Below are positions 17,039 to 26,574 of a stretch of 64,000 nt of DNA, piece after piece (positions within the stretch are counted from its first letter, which is position 1; the number at the start of each line of letters is the position of its first letter). The notes below the pieces were generated by a model that did no database searches, was not told the origin of the DNA, and worked only from the letters and a program-made list of their open reading frames with translations. The translations under genes and the position numbers were made by a program. The stretch is taken from positions 372,001 through 436,000 of the forward strand of contig NZ_JAPEPX010000001.1 of assembly GCF_026339935.1 (NCBI RefSeq), given 5' to 3'. The stretch is from Streptomyces sp. NBC_01551. Lineage in GTDB: Bacteria > Actinomycetota > Actinomycetes > Streptomycetales > Streptomycetaceae.

Positions 17039-19611
17039 GCCTTTCTGTGGAATGCGCCTCTTAGGAGCCGGGCGGCGACGAATGCCGCGAGGGCTGCCGC
17101 GGTGGCGAGCCCGGTGCCGGCCCAGCCCACCGGCTGGGTGTCCAGCAGCGACTGCAGGGCGGGAACGTTCAGGGCTGCCATCGCGAGCAGGGCGGAGGTC
17201 GCCACGGAGGCGGGGAGGAAGAGGTTCTGGGTGGTGAGCAGCCGGGCTCGCAGGCCGAGGGCCACTCCGAGCTGGGCTCCGAGCAGGGACAGGAAGAGCA
17301 CGCTCTGCCAGGGCAGGCCCATGCCGCGCGCGCCGATGCCGGCAATCAGGCTGAACGCTGTCACGGCTGCGGCGAGGACGAGGAGGCGCTGCCACACGCC
17401 TGCGGCCAGGATGTGCTGTCCGGGCGGCCTGGGCGGGCGCCGCATGGCCTCCGGCGCGGCCGGTTCGGCGCCCATGGCCACGCCAGTCAGGCCGTGGGTG
17501 AGGAGGTTGATCCACAGGATCTGCCCCGCCCGAAGAGGGAGGGCGAGGCCGAGCAGGGGACCGGCCAGCATCACGAGGATCTCGGCGGCTCCGCCGGCCA
17601 TGGCGTAGACGAGGAAGCGCCGGATGTTGTCGTAGACGCGGCGGCCTTCCTCGACGGCCTTGACCACGGTGGAGAGCTCGTCGTCCGTGAGGACGAGGTC
17701 GGCGGCCTGGCGGGCCACCTCGGTGCCGCGGGCGCCCATGGCGACGCCGATGTCCGCTTGGCGGAGTGCGGGGCCGTCGTTGACGCCGTCCCCGGTCATG
17801 GCGGTCACGGCGCCGCGGGCCCGCCAGGCGTGGACGATGTCCAACTTCTGCTGTGGATCGGTCCGGGCGAAGACGCGGACCGCGGTGAGGTCGATGTCCG
17901 GTTCCGCGGCCAGCTCGGGTCCGGTGACGACCGCATCGGCGGGACCGTCCTCGACGAGTCCGATGCGTACGGCGATGGCGTGGGCCGTCGCGGGGTGGTC
18001 GCCGGTGATCATGACCGGGGTGATGCCGGCGGCGCGGCAGCCTGCCAAGGTGGCCGCGGCCGCCGCTTTCGGTGGATCGCTGATGGCGATCAGGCCGAGA
18101 AGGCTTAGCCCGTGCTCCGCCTCGGCGGCGGGCGGGCTCCACTGGAGCCGTTCGGCGCCTGCCACGGCCAGGACCCTGAATCCGTGCGCGGCCAGCTCGG
18201 CGGCCTGCCGGCGAGCCCGGTCCAGGACCTCGGGCGGCTCGGCGAGCACCGTGGGGGCCAGGACGGCCTCGGGCGCCCCCTTGAGGCAGATCAGGACGTT
18301 GCCGTCGGGCAGGTGGTGGACGGTGGTCATCCGTTTGCGCAGGCTGTCGAACGGTGCCTCTCCGATCCGGGGGCAGTCCCGGTGCAGTTCGGAGGGGTCC
18401 GGGCAGTCGGCCTTGGCAGCTGCTGCCAGCAGTGCGGCCTCCATGGGATCGCCCACGGCCGTCCACACGCCGGGACCGCTCTGCGGTGGTTTCAGGCTCG
18501 CGTCGTTGCACAGCGCCGCCGTGGTGAGCAGCTCCTGCAGCGGGCGGAGCTGCTCGGGGGTCAGGGACCGTCCGGAACGGGACAGGGCTCCGTGGGGCTC
18601 GTATCCGCTCCCGGACACGTCTGCGGATCCCGACGGCGTCCACACGTGCTGGACGACCATGCGCCCCTCGGTGAGGGTGCCGGTCTTGTCCGTGGCCAGC
18701 ACGCTCACCGAACCCAGCGTCTCGACCGCGGGAAGGCGTCGGATGAGGGCGCCGCGTGCCGCCATGCGGCGGGCTCCGAGGGCGAGGGCGAGGGTGACCA
18801 CGGCGGGCAGGGATTCGGGCACCGCGGCGACCGCCAGACTGATGGCGGTGACGGCCATCGTGCTCACGCCGAGGCCCCGTACGAGCCCCAGGGCGAAGAA
18901 GAGCACGCACAGGGCGAGCGTGGCTGCGGCCAGAACGCGGCCGAGGGAGGCGAGGCGGCGCTGGAGCGGGGTCGGCCCGTGTCCCCCGTCGAGGAGGGCC
19001 GCGATCCGGCCGAGGGCACTGGCGGATCCCGTGGCCGTGGCGGTCGCGACGCCCCGACCGCGCACCACGACGGTGCCGGCACCGACCGTGTCACCCGCAG
19101 TCTTGGTGACGGGTTCCGATTCGCCGGTGAGCATCGACTCGTCCATCAGGAGAGCCGACGCCTCGGCGAGATCGGCGTCCGCGGCGACGATGTCCCCCTC
19201 GCCCAGCAACAGGCTGTCACCCGGTACCACGAGCGCCGCCGACACCTCGTACGCTTCGCCGTCGCGACGTACCCGGGCATGCGGCGCCGAGAGAGCGGAG
19301 AGCGCGGCGACCGCGCGGTCCGCCCGGACCTCCTGGGCTACTCCCACCGTCGTGTTGAAGACGACCACCAGTCCGATGACGACGGCGTCCGGGTGGTCGC
19401 CGATCGCGATGGTCAGGAGTGCGGCACCGAGCAGCACCATGATCAGTGGATCACGCAGCTGTGCCAGCACCCGGCGGTGGAGGGGGGTGGGCGGCGGAGG
19501 TTCCACCTCGTTGCGGCCGTACCGGGCCAGTCGGCGTTCGGCCTCGGCCTGCGTCAGCCCCGCCGGGGCTGAGGAGCCGGCGGACGGCATTTCGATCGCG
19601 CGGCTGGTCAT
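17035..19611 (-). CDS. P-type cation-transporting ATPase (P2-like)
   Basis: The 858-residue pump has the N-terminal cation-ATPase domain (TQAEAERRLARYGRNEV), the actuator loop MLTGES, the PESLP motif in transmembrane helix 4, the phosphorylation site DKTGTLTEG (Asp near residue 308), the hinge TGDGVNDGPAL, and about ten membrane helices. The PESLP motif and architecture fit P2-type Ca2+/Mn2+-like pumps such as mycobacterial CtpF, a DosR-regulated gene. The transported ion is not proven. It is in an operon with two Usp genes upstream (7-bp gap) and DUF1918 downstream. Confidence 0.92.
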   Translation of the reverse strand: MTSRAIEMPSAGSSAPAGLTQAEAERRLARYGRNEVEPPPPTPLHRRVLAQLRDPLIMVLLGAALLTIAIGDHPDAVVIGLVVVFNTTVGVAQEVRADRAVAALSALSAPHARVRRDGEAYEVSAALVVPGDSLLLGEGDIVAADADLAEASALLMDESMLTGESEPVTKTAGDTVGAGTVVVRGRGVATATATGSASALGRIAALLDGGHGPTPLQRRLASLGRVLAAATLALCVLFFALGLVRGLGVSTMAVTAISLAVAAVPESLPAVVTLALALGARRMAARGALIRRLPAVETLGSVSVLATDKTGTLTEGRMVVQHVWTPSGSADVSGSGYEPHGALSRSGRSLTPEQLRPLQELLTTAALCNDASLKPPQSGPGVWTAVGDPMEAALLAAAAKADCPDPSELHRDCPRIGEAPFDSLRKRMTTVHHLPDGNVLICLKGAPEAVLAPTVLAEPPEVLDRARRQAAELAAHGFRVLAVAGAERLQWSPPAAEAEHGLSLLGLIAISDPPKAAAAATLAGCRAAGITPVMITGDHPATAHAIAVRIGLVEDGPADAVVTGPELAAEPDIDLTAVRVFARTDPQQKLDIVHAWRARGAVTAMTGDGVNDGPALRQADIGVAMGARGTEVARQAADLVLTDDELSTVVKAVEEGRRVYDNIRRFLVYAMAGGAAEILVMLAGPLLGLALPLRAGQILWINLLTHGLTGVAMGAEPAAPEAMRRPPRPPGQHILAAGVWQRLLVLAAAVTAFSLIAGIGARGMGLPWQSVLFLSLLGAQLGVALGLRARLLTTQNLFLPASVATSALLAMAALNVPALQSLLDTQPVGWAGTGLATAAALAAFVAARLLRGAFHRKA

Positions 19612-19618
19612 GGCGGGC

Positions 19619-20482
19619 TCATCCAGTGGGGACGGTGATCACCGGGCAGTGGGCACGGTGCAGGAGGCCGTGGACGACGGATCCGATCCGCATGCCGGTG
19701 TAGCCGCCGCGGCCGCGGCGGCCCACGACGACGGCCAGGGCGTGCTCGGCGGCCCGGGCCAGTTCCTCGACGGGGTGGCCGGTGAGGACCTCGTGCGTCA
19801 CATGCACGTCCGGGTACTTCTCGGACAGGCCGGCGGTGGCCTCGGAGAGCAGGGTGCGCTGGGCGTGCAGCGCCACCTCCTCATCGTCCAGCATGATGAG
19901 CGGCGGCTGCCACACGCATACGACCCGCAGCGCCGCCCCCCGAAGGTCGGCCTCGTCGAAGGCGAAGCCCAGCGCGGCCGTGGCGGATGCACTGCCGTCG
20001 ATCCCGGCGACGACATAGGGCGGCTGCTGGCTGATGTGCTCGGCGTCGCCCACGACGACGACCGGGCAACGGGCCTGGGCGGTGACGGGGACCACGAGCG
20101 AGCCGGCGCTGAAGAACTCGGCGGTTCGGCTCAGGTGCCGGGAGCCGAAGACGATCATGTGGGCTTCTCGCGCCGCGCCGCCCAGCACGGGGGCGGGGAA
20201 GCCGCTCAGCAGGTCACCGGTGACAGCCACCTCGGGGTGGCGGTCACGTACCCAGTTGCACGCTTGTTCGAGCCGGTCGGATCCGGCCTGCCTCAGGGCC
20301 GTCTGCCGGGGCGTGTCGTCGACATGTTGGGTGTCGTGCTGGGGCGGTACGGCGAGCACCAGGCGCAGCGGGAGCCTGCGCCGTTGCGCCTCGTCGGCGG
20401 CCCAGGCCAGGGCGAGGTGCCAGTCCCTGTCCGGGTCGATGCCCACGACGATGTCACGGCTTGCTGACGGGTGACTGGTCAT
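19619..20482 (-). CDS. Tandem universal stress protein
   Basis: This is a 287-residue protein of two Usp domains (about 8-145 and 155-285). The C-terminal domain keeps the ATP-binding loop G-x2-G-x9-G-S (VVGRRGRGGYTGMRIGSVVH). The N-terminal domain has a degenerate loop (VFGSRHLSRTAEFFSAGSL). The ATG overlaps the stop of the preceding Usp gene (ATGA). UspA-type proteins are cytoplasmic stress factors, and in mycobacteria several are DosR targets. Confidence 0.92.
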   Translation of the reverse strand: MTSHPSASRDIVVGIDPDRDWHLALAWAADEAQRRRLPLRLVLAVPPQHDTQHVDDTPRQTALRQAGSDRLEQACNWVRDRHPEVAVTGDLLSGFPAPVLGGAAREAHMIVFGSRHLSRTAEFFSAGSLVVPVTAQARCPVVVVGDAEHISQQPPYVVAGIDGSASATAALGFAFDEADLRGAALRVVCVWQPPLIMLDDEEVALHAQRTLLSEATAGLSEKYPDVHVTHEVLTGHPVEELARAAEHALAVVVGRRGRGGYTGMRIGSVVHGLLHRAHCPVITVPTG

Positions 20483-21387
20483 GACTGACTCCCGAAGTCG
20501 CTACCGGTCCGGGGGATGAGGAGGACGGGGCAGTGGGCGTGGTGCAGCAGGCTGTGCGTGGCCTTGCCCAGGTTGGGGGCGAGTCCGAGGGGCCCTGGGA
20601 CCCGGCGGCCGCCCATGACGAGCAGGTCGGCGTGACGGGACGCCTCGACGAGGACACCGGCCACGGAGATGCTCTTCTCCGCATCGGCCTGTACCTCAAG
20701 GTCGGGGAACTCTCCGCGGATCACGTCCGTGACGGCCCGCAGGGTCTCTGCGTGTCCGCCGGCGATCTCGTCGACGCCGTCGAGCATGGTGACCACCTCA
20801 CCGACGGACTGGAGCACGTTCCACACGTGCAGCAGCCGCAGGGAGGCCTTGTGCAGCTCGGCTTCCTTGGCGGCGTACCTGGCGATCAGGAGGTCGTGTT
20901 CGTCGCGTACCGCGGCGAGGACCGTGCCGCTCTCCTCGGCCCCGTCGATGCCGCGGACGACGATGACGGGCGTCATGGCGATGGCCGCGATGCCCAGTCC
21001 GACCGAGCCGAGCATGAGGGAGTTGAACCCGCCCAAGCCGCGGTTGCCCACCACGACCGTGCCGTGGAGTCCACCGGCCCGGTGCAGGGTGTCGACGGCG
21101 CTGGCGCGGCTGAATTCGGTGGTCACGCTCAGCCCGGGATACTCGGCCGACACAGCCTCCGCCGTGTCGTCCAGGAGCGCCCGGCCGTTGACGCGGACCC
21201 GTTCGATGATCTCCGCCGACAGGTACAAGGCCCTGCCATCGGTGTCGGCGCCGTAGACGATGTGCAGGGGACGGTCACGGCGTACAGCCTCCTTGGCTGT
21301 CCACAGGGCAGCGACGCGTGCCGACTCCGAGCCGTCCACGCCGACCGTGACCGAGCTGGTGTCCGGGGTGCGGAAGGTGCTTTCCAC
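20479..21387 (-). CDS. Tandem universal stress protein
   Basis: This 302-residue two-domain Usp starts at GTG 21387, which has a strong GGGAGGAATC site just upstream. The first domain carries an intact nucleotide loop (VVGNRGLGGFNSLMLGSVG). The second has a decayed loop (MGGRRVPGPLGLAPNLG). It is the first gene of a four-gene minus-strand operon (Usp, Usp, P-type ATPase, DUF1918). The promoter region shared with the divergent CBS-BON gene contains three DevR-type palindromes about 90 bp upstream. Confidence 0.92.
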   Translation of the reverse strand: MESTFRTPDTSSVTVGVDGSESARVAALWTAKEAVRRDRPLHIVYGADTDGRALYLSAEIIERVRVNGRALLDDTAEAVSAEYPGLSVTTEFSRASAVDTLHRAGGLHGTVVVGNRGLGGFNSLMLGSVGLGIAAIAMTPVIVVRGIDGAEESGTVLAAVRDEHDLLIARYAAKEAELHKASLRLLHVWNVLQSVGEVVTMLDGVDEIAGGHAETLRAVTDVIRGEFPDLEVQADAEKSISVAGVLVEASRHADLLVMGGRRVPGPLGLAPNLGKATHSLLHHAHCPVLLIPRTGSDFGSQS

Positions 21388-21476
21388 GATTCCTCCCAAC
21401 CGAGAAGCCGATGAGGGACACCACTCACGCTGGCACCGTCGACGCATCAGGAAGAGGGCCGCCCGGGACCGCCGAC

Positions 21477-21553
21477 GGGACCAAAGGTCCCCATCGTCCC
21501 GGGCTCGGCAAACCACGGGCCCTTACGGGCCCTCGAACGGGACCGTTCGGCCC
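21477..21553. promoter_or_regulatory. Three DevR/OsdR-type palindromes, divergent promoter
   Basis: GGGACCAAAGGTCCC (21477-21491) is a perfect 15-bp dyad. GGGCCCTTACGGGCCC (21517-21532) and GGGACCGTTCGGCCC (21539-21553) follow. They lie 90 bp from the Usp start (21387) and 89 bp from the CBS-BON start (21642), so one cluster can serve both directions. Confidence 0.7.
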
Positions 21554-21641
21554 TCGATCACCGGCAGTCGCCGGCGGATGGTGGGGGCACACCCCACACC
21601 GGACATCAGCCTCGCGCGACAGGGCGGAGCAGGAGGGCCTC

Positions 21642-22307
21642 ATGAAGCACCTCAAGGTGGCGGACCTGATGACCGACGAGGTCGTCTCAGTGGCCCCGGG
21701 CACCGCCTTCAAGGACGTGGCGAAGCTCCTCGCCCAGTACGACATCTCAGGAGTCCCTGTCCTGGATGACGAGGACCGTGTGGTGGGCGTCGTATCGCAG
21801 ACGGACCTGCTGGCCCACACGTTGCCGGGGCACCATTCCTCCGAGCAGGGCATCACAGCGGCTGGGCCGCCTACCGCGGGTGACGTCATGTCCGTGCCCG
21901 CGGTCACCGTCCACGCCGAAGAGACAGTGGCTGACGCCGCCCGGCTGATGACCCGCCGGAGTATCGAACGCCTCCCCGTCGTGGACGTGGAGGACCGGCT
22001 CGTCGGCATCGTCACCCGCCGGGACCTGCTCCGCATGTTCCTGCGCCCGGACTCCGAGATACGCCGACGCGTCACCGGCGAGGTCCTCACGGAGGTGCTC
22101 GGTGTGCCGCCCGGTGACATCGACGTCCACGTGGTGGACGGGATCGTCACCCTGGACGGCCAGGTCGAGCGCCGGAGTCAGCTCCCCGCACTACTCAGCC
22201 TCGTCGAACGGCTCGACGGGGTCGTCGCCGTGGCATCACGCGTCACCGCCCGTACCGACGACACGGCAACCCACGCGGACCACGCCCGGCACGCAATGCC
22301 GTGGTGA
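21642..22307 (+). CDS. CBS-pair and BON domain protein
   Basis: This 221-residue protein has a CBS pair (MKHLKVADLMTDEVVSV at the start; repeats ending VVGVVSQTDLL and LVGIVTRRDLL) and a BON domain (GDIDVHVVDGIVTLDGQVERRSQLPALL) with a His-rich tail. AGGAGG precedes the ATG. It leads the plus-strand run CBS-BON, Usp, CBS-BON, CBS-BON, Usp, nitroreductase, and is divergent from the Usp/ATPase operon across three DevR-type palindromes. Confidence 0.92.
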   Translation: MKHLKVADLMTDEVVSVAPGTAFKDVAKLLAQYDISGVPVLDDEDRVVGVVSQTDLLAHTLPGHHSSEQGITAAGPPTAGDVMSVPAVTVHAEETVADAARLMTRRSIERLPVVDVEDRLVGIVTRRDLLRMFLRPDSEIRRRVTGEVLTEVLGVPPGDIDVHVVDGIVTLDGQVERRSQLPALLSLVERLDGVVAVASRVTARTDDTATHADHARHAMPW

Positions 22308-22340
22308 TGAGCGCCGGACCGGACGAAGGGAATCGCAGCC

Positions 22341-23210
22341 ATGAAGACCCACGTGACCGTCGGAGTCGACGGCTCCGCGGAGAGCCGGGCAGCCGCACGC
22401 TGGGCCGCCCAGGAGGCCGTCCTGCGGCAGGTGCCGCTGCGCCTCGTGCACGCCGTCGACTGGCCCCTGGACCCGGTCTTCCCCGGCCTGGGCCGCCAGG
22501 ACGTGGACCGTTGGGCGGACCAGGCCCTGACCGAAGCGGCGCAGGAGCTGCACGGGCGCCACCCACGCTTGGAGATCACCACCCGCTGCCTGACAGCACG
22601 GCCGGCAGCCGCTCTCGCGGCCGAGGCCGCCGACGCCGGGCTGCTGGTCCTGGGATCGCGTGGCCTGGGCGGTCTGGTCGGTTTCATCGTCGGCTCGGTG
22701 GCGATGTCCACCGTGGTCGCGACCGACACCCCGGTCGTCCTCGTTCGCCTCGCCGACGACCCGGACGGCCCGGGCACCGGCTCCAGCGGCGAGGTCGTCG
22801 TAGGCGTCGACATCCACGAAGCGTGCGACCGGGTACTCGCCTTCGCCTTCGAAGAGGCGGCGCGGCGCGACTGTCCGCTGCGGGCCGTGCACGGCTGGAA
22901 GATGCCGCCCGCCTACAGCTACGTCCCCTTCTTCGACCCGGACAACGAACGGGACATCGGCAGGAGCGTCACACACATGGTGGACGACATGCTGCTGCCC
23001 TGGCAGCACAAGTTCCCCGACGTGAACGTCAGCCACAACGTGTTCATGGGATCCGCGGGCGAGCATCTCATCCGGGCCTCGCAGGGCGCGGGACTCGTCG
23101 TCGTGGGACGCCATGTGCGCCGCTCCACGCTCGGCGCGCACCTGGGATCGGTCGCCCACGCGGTCCTGCACCACGCAGCAGCCCCCGTGGCGGTCATCGC
23201 CCACGACTGA
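22341..23210 (+). CDS. Tandem universal stress protein
   Basis: This is a 289-residue two-domain Usp. Domain 1 has the intact loop VLGSRGLGGLVGFIVGSVA; domain 2 has VVGRHVRRSTLGAHLGSVAH, a variant without the first Gly-rich turn. GAAGGGA precedes the ATG. It starts 33 bp after the CBS-BON gene, so it is probably co-transcribed with it. Confidence 0.92.
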   Translation: MKTHVTVGVDGSAESRAAARWAAQEAVLRQVPLRLVHAVDWPLDPVFPGLGRQDVDRWADQALTEAAQELHGRHPRLEITTRCLTARPAAALAAEAADAGLLVLGSRGLGGLVGFIVGSVAMSTVVATDTPVVLVRLADDPDGPGTGSSGEVVVGVDIHEACDRVLAFAFEEAARRDCPLRAVHGWKMPPAYSYVPFFDPDNERDIGRSVTHMVDDMLLPWQHKFPDVNVSHNVFMGSAGEHLIRASQGAGLVVVGRHVRRSTLGAHLGSVAHAVLHHAAAPVAVIAHD

Positions 23211-23315
23211 AGGAGCCGTGGCAGTGGCCGGACCGCAGCAAAGCCCCGGACGGCCCTGCCCACGAACGGTCGCCCACCATCGCGAATACCGCCCGCGCCA
23301 TCGAGGAGGAAGGCC

Positions 23316-23948
23316 ATGAAGCACCTGCGCACCGTCGAGGACGTCATGACGCACGCCGTGATCTCCGTCGACCGAGGAACCGCGTTCAAGGACATCGTGG
23401 AAGAGCTGCGGATGTGGAACGTCAGCGCGCTCCCCGTCCTTGCCCAGGACGGACAGGTGGTCGGCGTCGTCTCCGAAGCCGACCTGCTGCTCAAGCCCCA
23501 AGGCACCGACACGGCCCACGACACCACCGCCGAGCAGCTGATGACCCGCCCGGCCGTGACCGTCACGAAGGACGCCACCATCCCCACCGCAGCACGTCTG
23601 ATGGCCCGCAGGCACCTCAAGCGCCTCCCTGTGGTCGACGGCGACGGCCGCCTCGTCGGCGTCGTCAGCCGCGGCGACCTGCTCAAGGTCTTCCTGCGCC
23701 CGGACGAGGACATCGGCGCCGAGATTCGAGAACTGATCACGTACCAGCTGCTCCCACAACTCCCCGCCGAAGCGCACGTCCACGCGCACGGTCCCGTCGA
23801 GGTGCACGTCCACGTGGCAAACGGCATCGTCTACCTCAACGGTTCGCTGCCGGACCCCGCGTTGGAAGACATCGTCGTACGTGCCGCCGGCACCGTACCG
23901 GGCGTCGTCGACGTCAAGGCGGATTTCACCGCCCCCGTCTCCGCCTGA
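23316..23948 (+). CDS. CBS-pair and BON domain protein
   Basis: This 210-residue protein has a CBS pair (EDVMTHAVISV onward; repeats ending VVGVVSEADLL and LVGVVSRGDLL) and a BON domain at the C-terminus (VHVHVANGIVYLNGSLPDPALEDI). A His-rich stretch just before the BON domain (EAHVHAHGPVEVHVHV) could bind a metal. GAGGAAGG precedes the ATG. The next CBS-BON gene begins 13 bp after its stop. Confidence 0.92.
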   Translation: MKHLRTVEDVMTHAVISVDRGTAFKDIVEELRMWNVSALPVLAQDGQVVGVVSEADLLLKPQGTDTAHDTTAEQLMTRPAVTVTKDATIPTAARLMARRHLKRLPVVDGDGRLVGVVSRGDLLKVFLRPDEDIGAEIRELITYQLLPQLPAEAHVHAHGPVEVHVHVANGIVYLNGSLPDPALEDIVVRAAGTVPGVVDVKADFTAPVSA

Positions 23949-23961
23949 AGGCACCACCGCC

Positions 23962-24558
23962 ATGAGGCACCGCAGTGTCGCGGACCTGATGACGCACACG
24001 GCCGTCACCGTCCGGCGCACGACCGCGTTCAAGGAGATCGCCCGGCTGCTGAGGGAGTTCGACATCACCGCCATGCCCGTGATCGACGAAGCCGGGCACC
24101 CGGTCGGCGTCGTCTCCGAAGCCGACCTTCTCCGTCGACGGCCTGCCGGTGGTGCGGCAACAGCCGAGGACCTGATGACGAGCCCGGCCGTCACGGCCCG
24201 ACCCGGGTGGAGCGTGGTCCGCGCGGCCCGCATCATGCAGCGGCACCGGGTCAAGCGGCTGCCCGTCGTCGACGAGGAAGGCCGCGTGGTCGGCATCCTC
24301 AGTCGCAGCGATCTGATCCAGCTCTTCCTCCGCCGCGACCACGCGATACAGGAAGAAATCCTCGAGGACGTCCTCACCCGGACACTCCACCTCGCTCCTT
24401 CGGCCATCACCGTTGAAGTTGACGACGGGCTGGTGACGCTCAGCGGCACCGTGCCGCAGCCTGGCCTGCTGCCCGTGGTGGTGCGCCTCTGCCAGAGCGT
24501 CGACGGGGTCGTCGACGTCGACAACAGGCTCACCTCCACCGAGGCCGAACGGAGGTGA
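23962..24558 (+). CDS. CBS-pair and BON domain protein
   Basis: This 198-residue protein, starting MRHRSVADLMTHTAVTV, has two CBS motifs (ending PVGVVSEADLL and VVGILSRSDLI) and a BON domain (ITVEVDDGLVTLSGTVPQPGLLPVVV). The start at 23962 follows GAAGG 10 bases upstream; the frame is open further up but overlaps the previous gene. It is tandem with the CBS-BON gene immediately upstream and is likely a duplication. Confidence 0.92.
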   Translation: MRHRSVADLMTHTAVTVRRTTAFKEIARLLREFDITAMPVIDEAGHPVGVVSEADLLRRRPAGGAATAEDLMTSPAVTARPGWSVVRAARIMQRHRVKRLPVVDEEGRVVGILSRSDLIQLFLRRDHAIQEEILEDVLTRTLHLAPSAITVEVDDGLVTLSGTVPQPGLLPVVVRLCQSVDGVVDVDNRLTSTEAERR

Positions 24559-24569
24559 CTGGGCGAGGA

Positions 24570-24584
24570 GGGCCGATCGGTCCC
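24570..24584. promoter_or_regulatory. DevR/OsdR-type palindrome
   Basis: GGGCCGATCGGTCCC is a near-perfect dyad 86 bp upstream of the Usp gene at 24670. It suggests an internal promoter in the plus-strand run that serves Usp and the nitroreductase. Confidence 0.65.
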
Positions 24585-24669
24585 CGGTTGGCCCACTCGG
24601 ACCTTCCCACGGGCAAGGCAAACGGAACAGCCTGAAAGCAGCCGACCACCCGACTCCAGGAGGAACACC

Positions 24670-25548
24670 ATGTCGAACCGGATCACGGTAGGACTGGACG
24701 GATCGGGCGCCGGCAGCGCCGCTGCCGACTGGGCCGCGGATGAGGCCGAGCTGCGCGGCGCGGCTCTGGAACTCGTCCACGCGGAGGACTGGGCACAGTA
24801 CGGGCCCTTCGCTGCTCCGCTCCCCGAACCGCGTCCTCAGTGGGCAGAGGACCTCCTGTCGCTCACGCGGGACCGGCTCCTACGCGAACACCGCACGCTC
24901 GACATCACCACCCGCACCACCAAGGGACTCGCGGCCTCCAAGGTCCTCGCCTCGTCCGCAGCAGATGCGGACCTGCTGGTCCTCGGCTCTCGTGGTCTCG
25001 GCGCTGTCGCCGGGTTCATCGTGGGCTCGACCGGCTCGGCGACCATCCCCGAGACCGACACGCCCGTCGTCCTCGTGCGCTCGACCGACGGCGAAGACCG
25101 GCCGCTCGGGCACGCGGACAATGCTGGAGCGGTGGTGCTCGGAGTGGACCTGCGCAGCAACTGCGACCGGCTCCTCGCCTTCGCGTGCGAGGAAGCGGAC
25201 CGGCGGGGCTGCCCGCTCGTCGTCGTACACGGCTGGTCGCTCCCGCCGGTCTTCTCCTACGCTCCCGCCCTCGACCCCGGCGTTGAGAAGGAGATGGCCG
25301 AGGGACTCGAGACCACGCTCCGTGAGCTGCTGAGTCCCTGGGAGCGGAAGTACCCGCAACTCGCCGTCGACGCACGCATCGTCATCGGCCAGCCTGCCAT
25401 CCAGATCCTGGACGTCGCGTCCGGCGCGGCACTCGTCGTGGTCGGCCGGCGTATCCGCCGTCCGGCACTCGGCGCCCGCATCGGCCCCATCACCCACGCG
25501 GTGATGCACCACGCCACCTCACCTGTCGCCATCGTGGCGCACGACTGA
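24670..25548 (+). CDS. Tandem universal stress protein
   Basis: This is a 292-residue two-domain Usp with AGGAGGAACACC before the ATG. Domain 1 has the loop VLGSRGLGAVAGFIVGSTG. In domain 2 the terminal GS is replaced (VVGRRIRRPALGARIGPITH), so it may not bind ATP. It precedes the nitroreductase gene by 26 bp; both probably use the palindrome at 24570-24584. Confidence 0.92.
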   Translation: MSNRITVGLDGSGAGSAAADWAADEAELRGAALELVHAEDWAQYGPFAAPLPEPRPQWAEDLLSLTRDRLLREHRTLDITTRTTKGLAASKVLASSAADADLLVLGSRGLGAVAGFIVGSTGSATIPETDTPVVLVRSTDGEDRPLGHADNAGAVVLGVDLRSNCDRLLAFACEEADRRGCPLVVVHGWSLPPVFSYAPALDPGVEKEMAEGLETTLRELLSPWERKYPQLAVDARIVIGQPAIQILDVASGAALVVVGRRIRRPALGARIGPITHAVMHHATSPVAIVAHD

Positions 25549-25574
25549 GGCTGCGCATAGACAGGAGCAGTCCA

Positions 25575-26567
25575 GTGACCACTACATACCTTGACCCCGA
25601 TACCGTCATCCAGCTCGTCGGCGACGCCGTCACTGCCCCGTCCATGCACAACGCCCAGCCGTGGAAGTTCGTGTTCCATGTCGACAGCGGTGCCCTCGCT
25701 CTGTACGGCGACCGGGAACGCGCCATGCCGCGAACGGACCCGAACCACCGTGGCCTCCACCTCGGTTGCGCCGCCGCACTGTTCAACCTGCGCGTGTCCG
25801 CAGCCTGGATCGGCCTCCCGGTTCGCGTGCAGCTCTTGCCCGACGACGCCGAACCATGGCTGCTCGCCACGGTGACCCTCGATGAAACGACGGGCGCGGA
25901 CCGCGAGCTGGCCTCCCTGCACGACGCCATCCGGCGTCGGCACACCAGCCGGTACCCCTTCAGCGAGGAGCCTGTGCCGACCGCACTGCTGGACGGTCTG
26001 TGGGCCGCTGCCCACTTGGAGGGCTGCCGGCTCACCGTCCCGGACACCTGGCACATCGACACCGTGCTCGGGCTGGTCCGGGACGCCGAACACCGCGAGG
26101 ACATCGATCCGCTCGCCCAGGCGGAAACTGCGGCTTGGACCTCCCACACGCAGAGCGCTACAAACACCCGTCGCGATGGCATTCCAGCCGACGCATTCGG
26201 CCCCAAGGCTTCCGGTGGCCCCACCCCCGTGCGCGACTTCGGTTGGGCCAATCCCATACCGGACCGCGGCTGGGCTGTGTTCGAGAAGCGGCCGCAGCTG
26301 GCTCTGCTGAGCACCGAGGGGGACACGAAAGCCGACTGGTTGCGCGCCGGCCAGGCAATGGAGCGCGTCCTTCTGCAGGCCACCGCTGACGGAATTGCCA
26401 CGTCGATGACGTCCCATCCCTTGGAATGGCCGGAGCTGCGGTGGACGGTGCGAGACCCGGTCGCGGCCATGGGACACGTGCAGATGGTCTTCCGCCTCGG
26501 CTACGGCCCCGCAGGCCCCGACACGCCCCGTCGCCCGCTGACCGAGGTCCTGGAAGTCCGGGAGTAG
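25575..26567 (+). CDS. Acg-type nitroreductase-family protein
   Basis: The 330-residue protein has the nitroreductase-like FMN fold seen in mycobacterial Acg (Rv2032), a DosR-regulon member. Visible are APSMHNAQPWKFVFH near the N-terminus, HHTSRYPF-like RRRHTSRYPFSEEPVP mid-protein, and a C-terminal MVFRLGYGPAGPDTPRRPLTEV. Acg proteins keep FMN but close the active site and are thought to store flavin. GTG 25575 follows CAGGAG. It ends the plus-strand stress run. Confidence 0.88.
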   Translation: MTTTYLDPDTVIQLVGDAVTAPSMHNAQPWKFVFHVDSGALALYGDRERAMPRTDPNHRGLHLGCAAALFNLRVSAAWIGLPVRVQLLPDDAEPWLLATVTLDETTGADRELASLHDAIRRRHTSRYPFSEEPVPTALLDGLWAAAHLEGCRLTVPDTWHIDTVLGLVRDAEHREDIDPLAQAETAAWTSHTQSATNTRRDGIPADAFGPKASGGPTPVRDFGWANPIPDRGWAVFEKRPQLALLSTEGDTKADWLRAGQAMERVLLQATADGIATSMTSHPLEWPELRWTVRDPVAAMGHVQMVFRLGYGPAGPDTPRRPLTEVLEVRE

Positions 26568-26574
26568 ACCCATG

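Noticed and set aside
17660..20467. A very long (935-codon) plus-strand open frame
   Set aside because: It runs antisense to the P-type ATPase and Usp genes; its Ser/Arg/Ala-rich translation has no domain.
22236..24686. An 816-codon minus-strand open frame
   Set aside because: It is antisense to Usp and three CBS-BON genes whose motifs are unmistakable.
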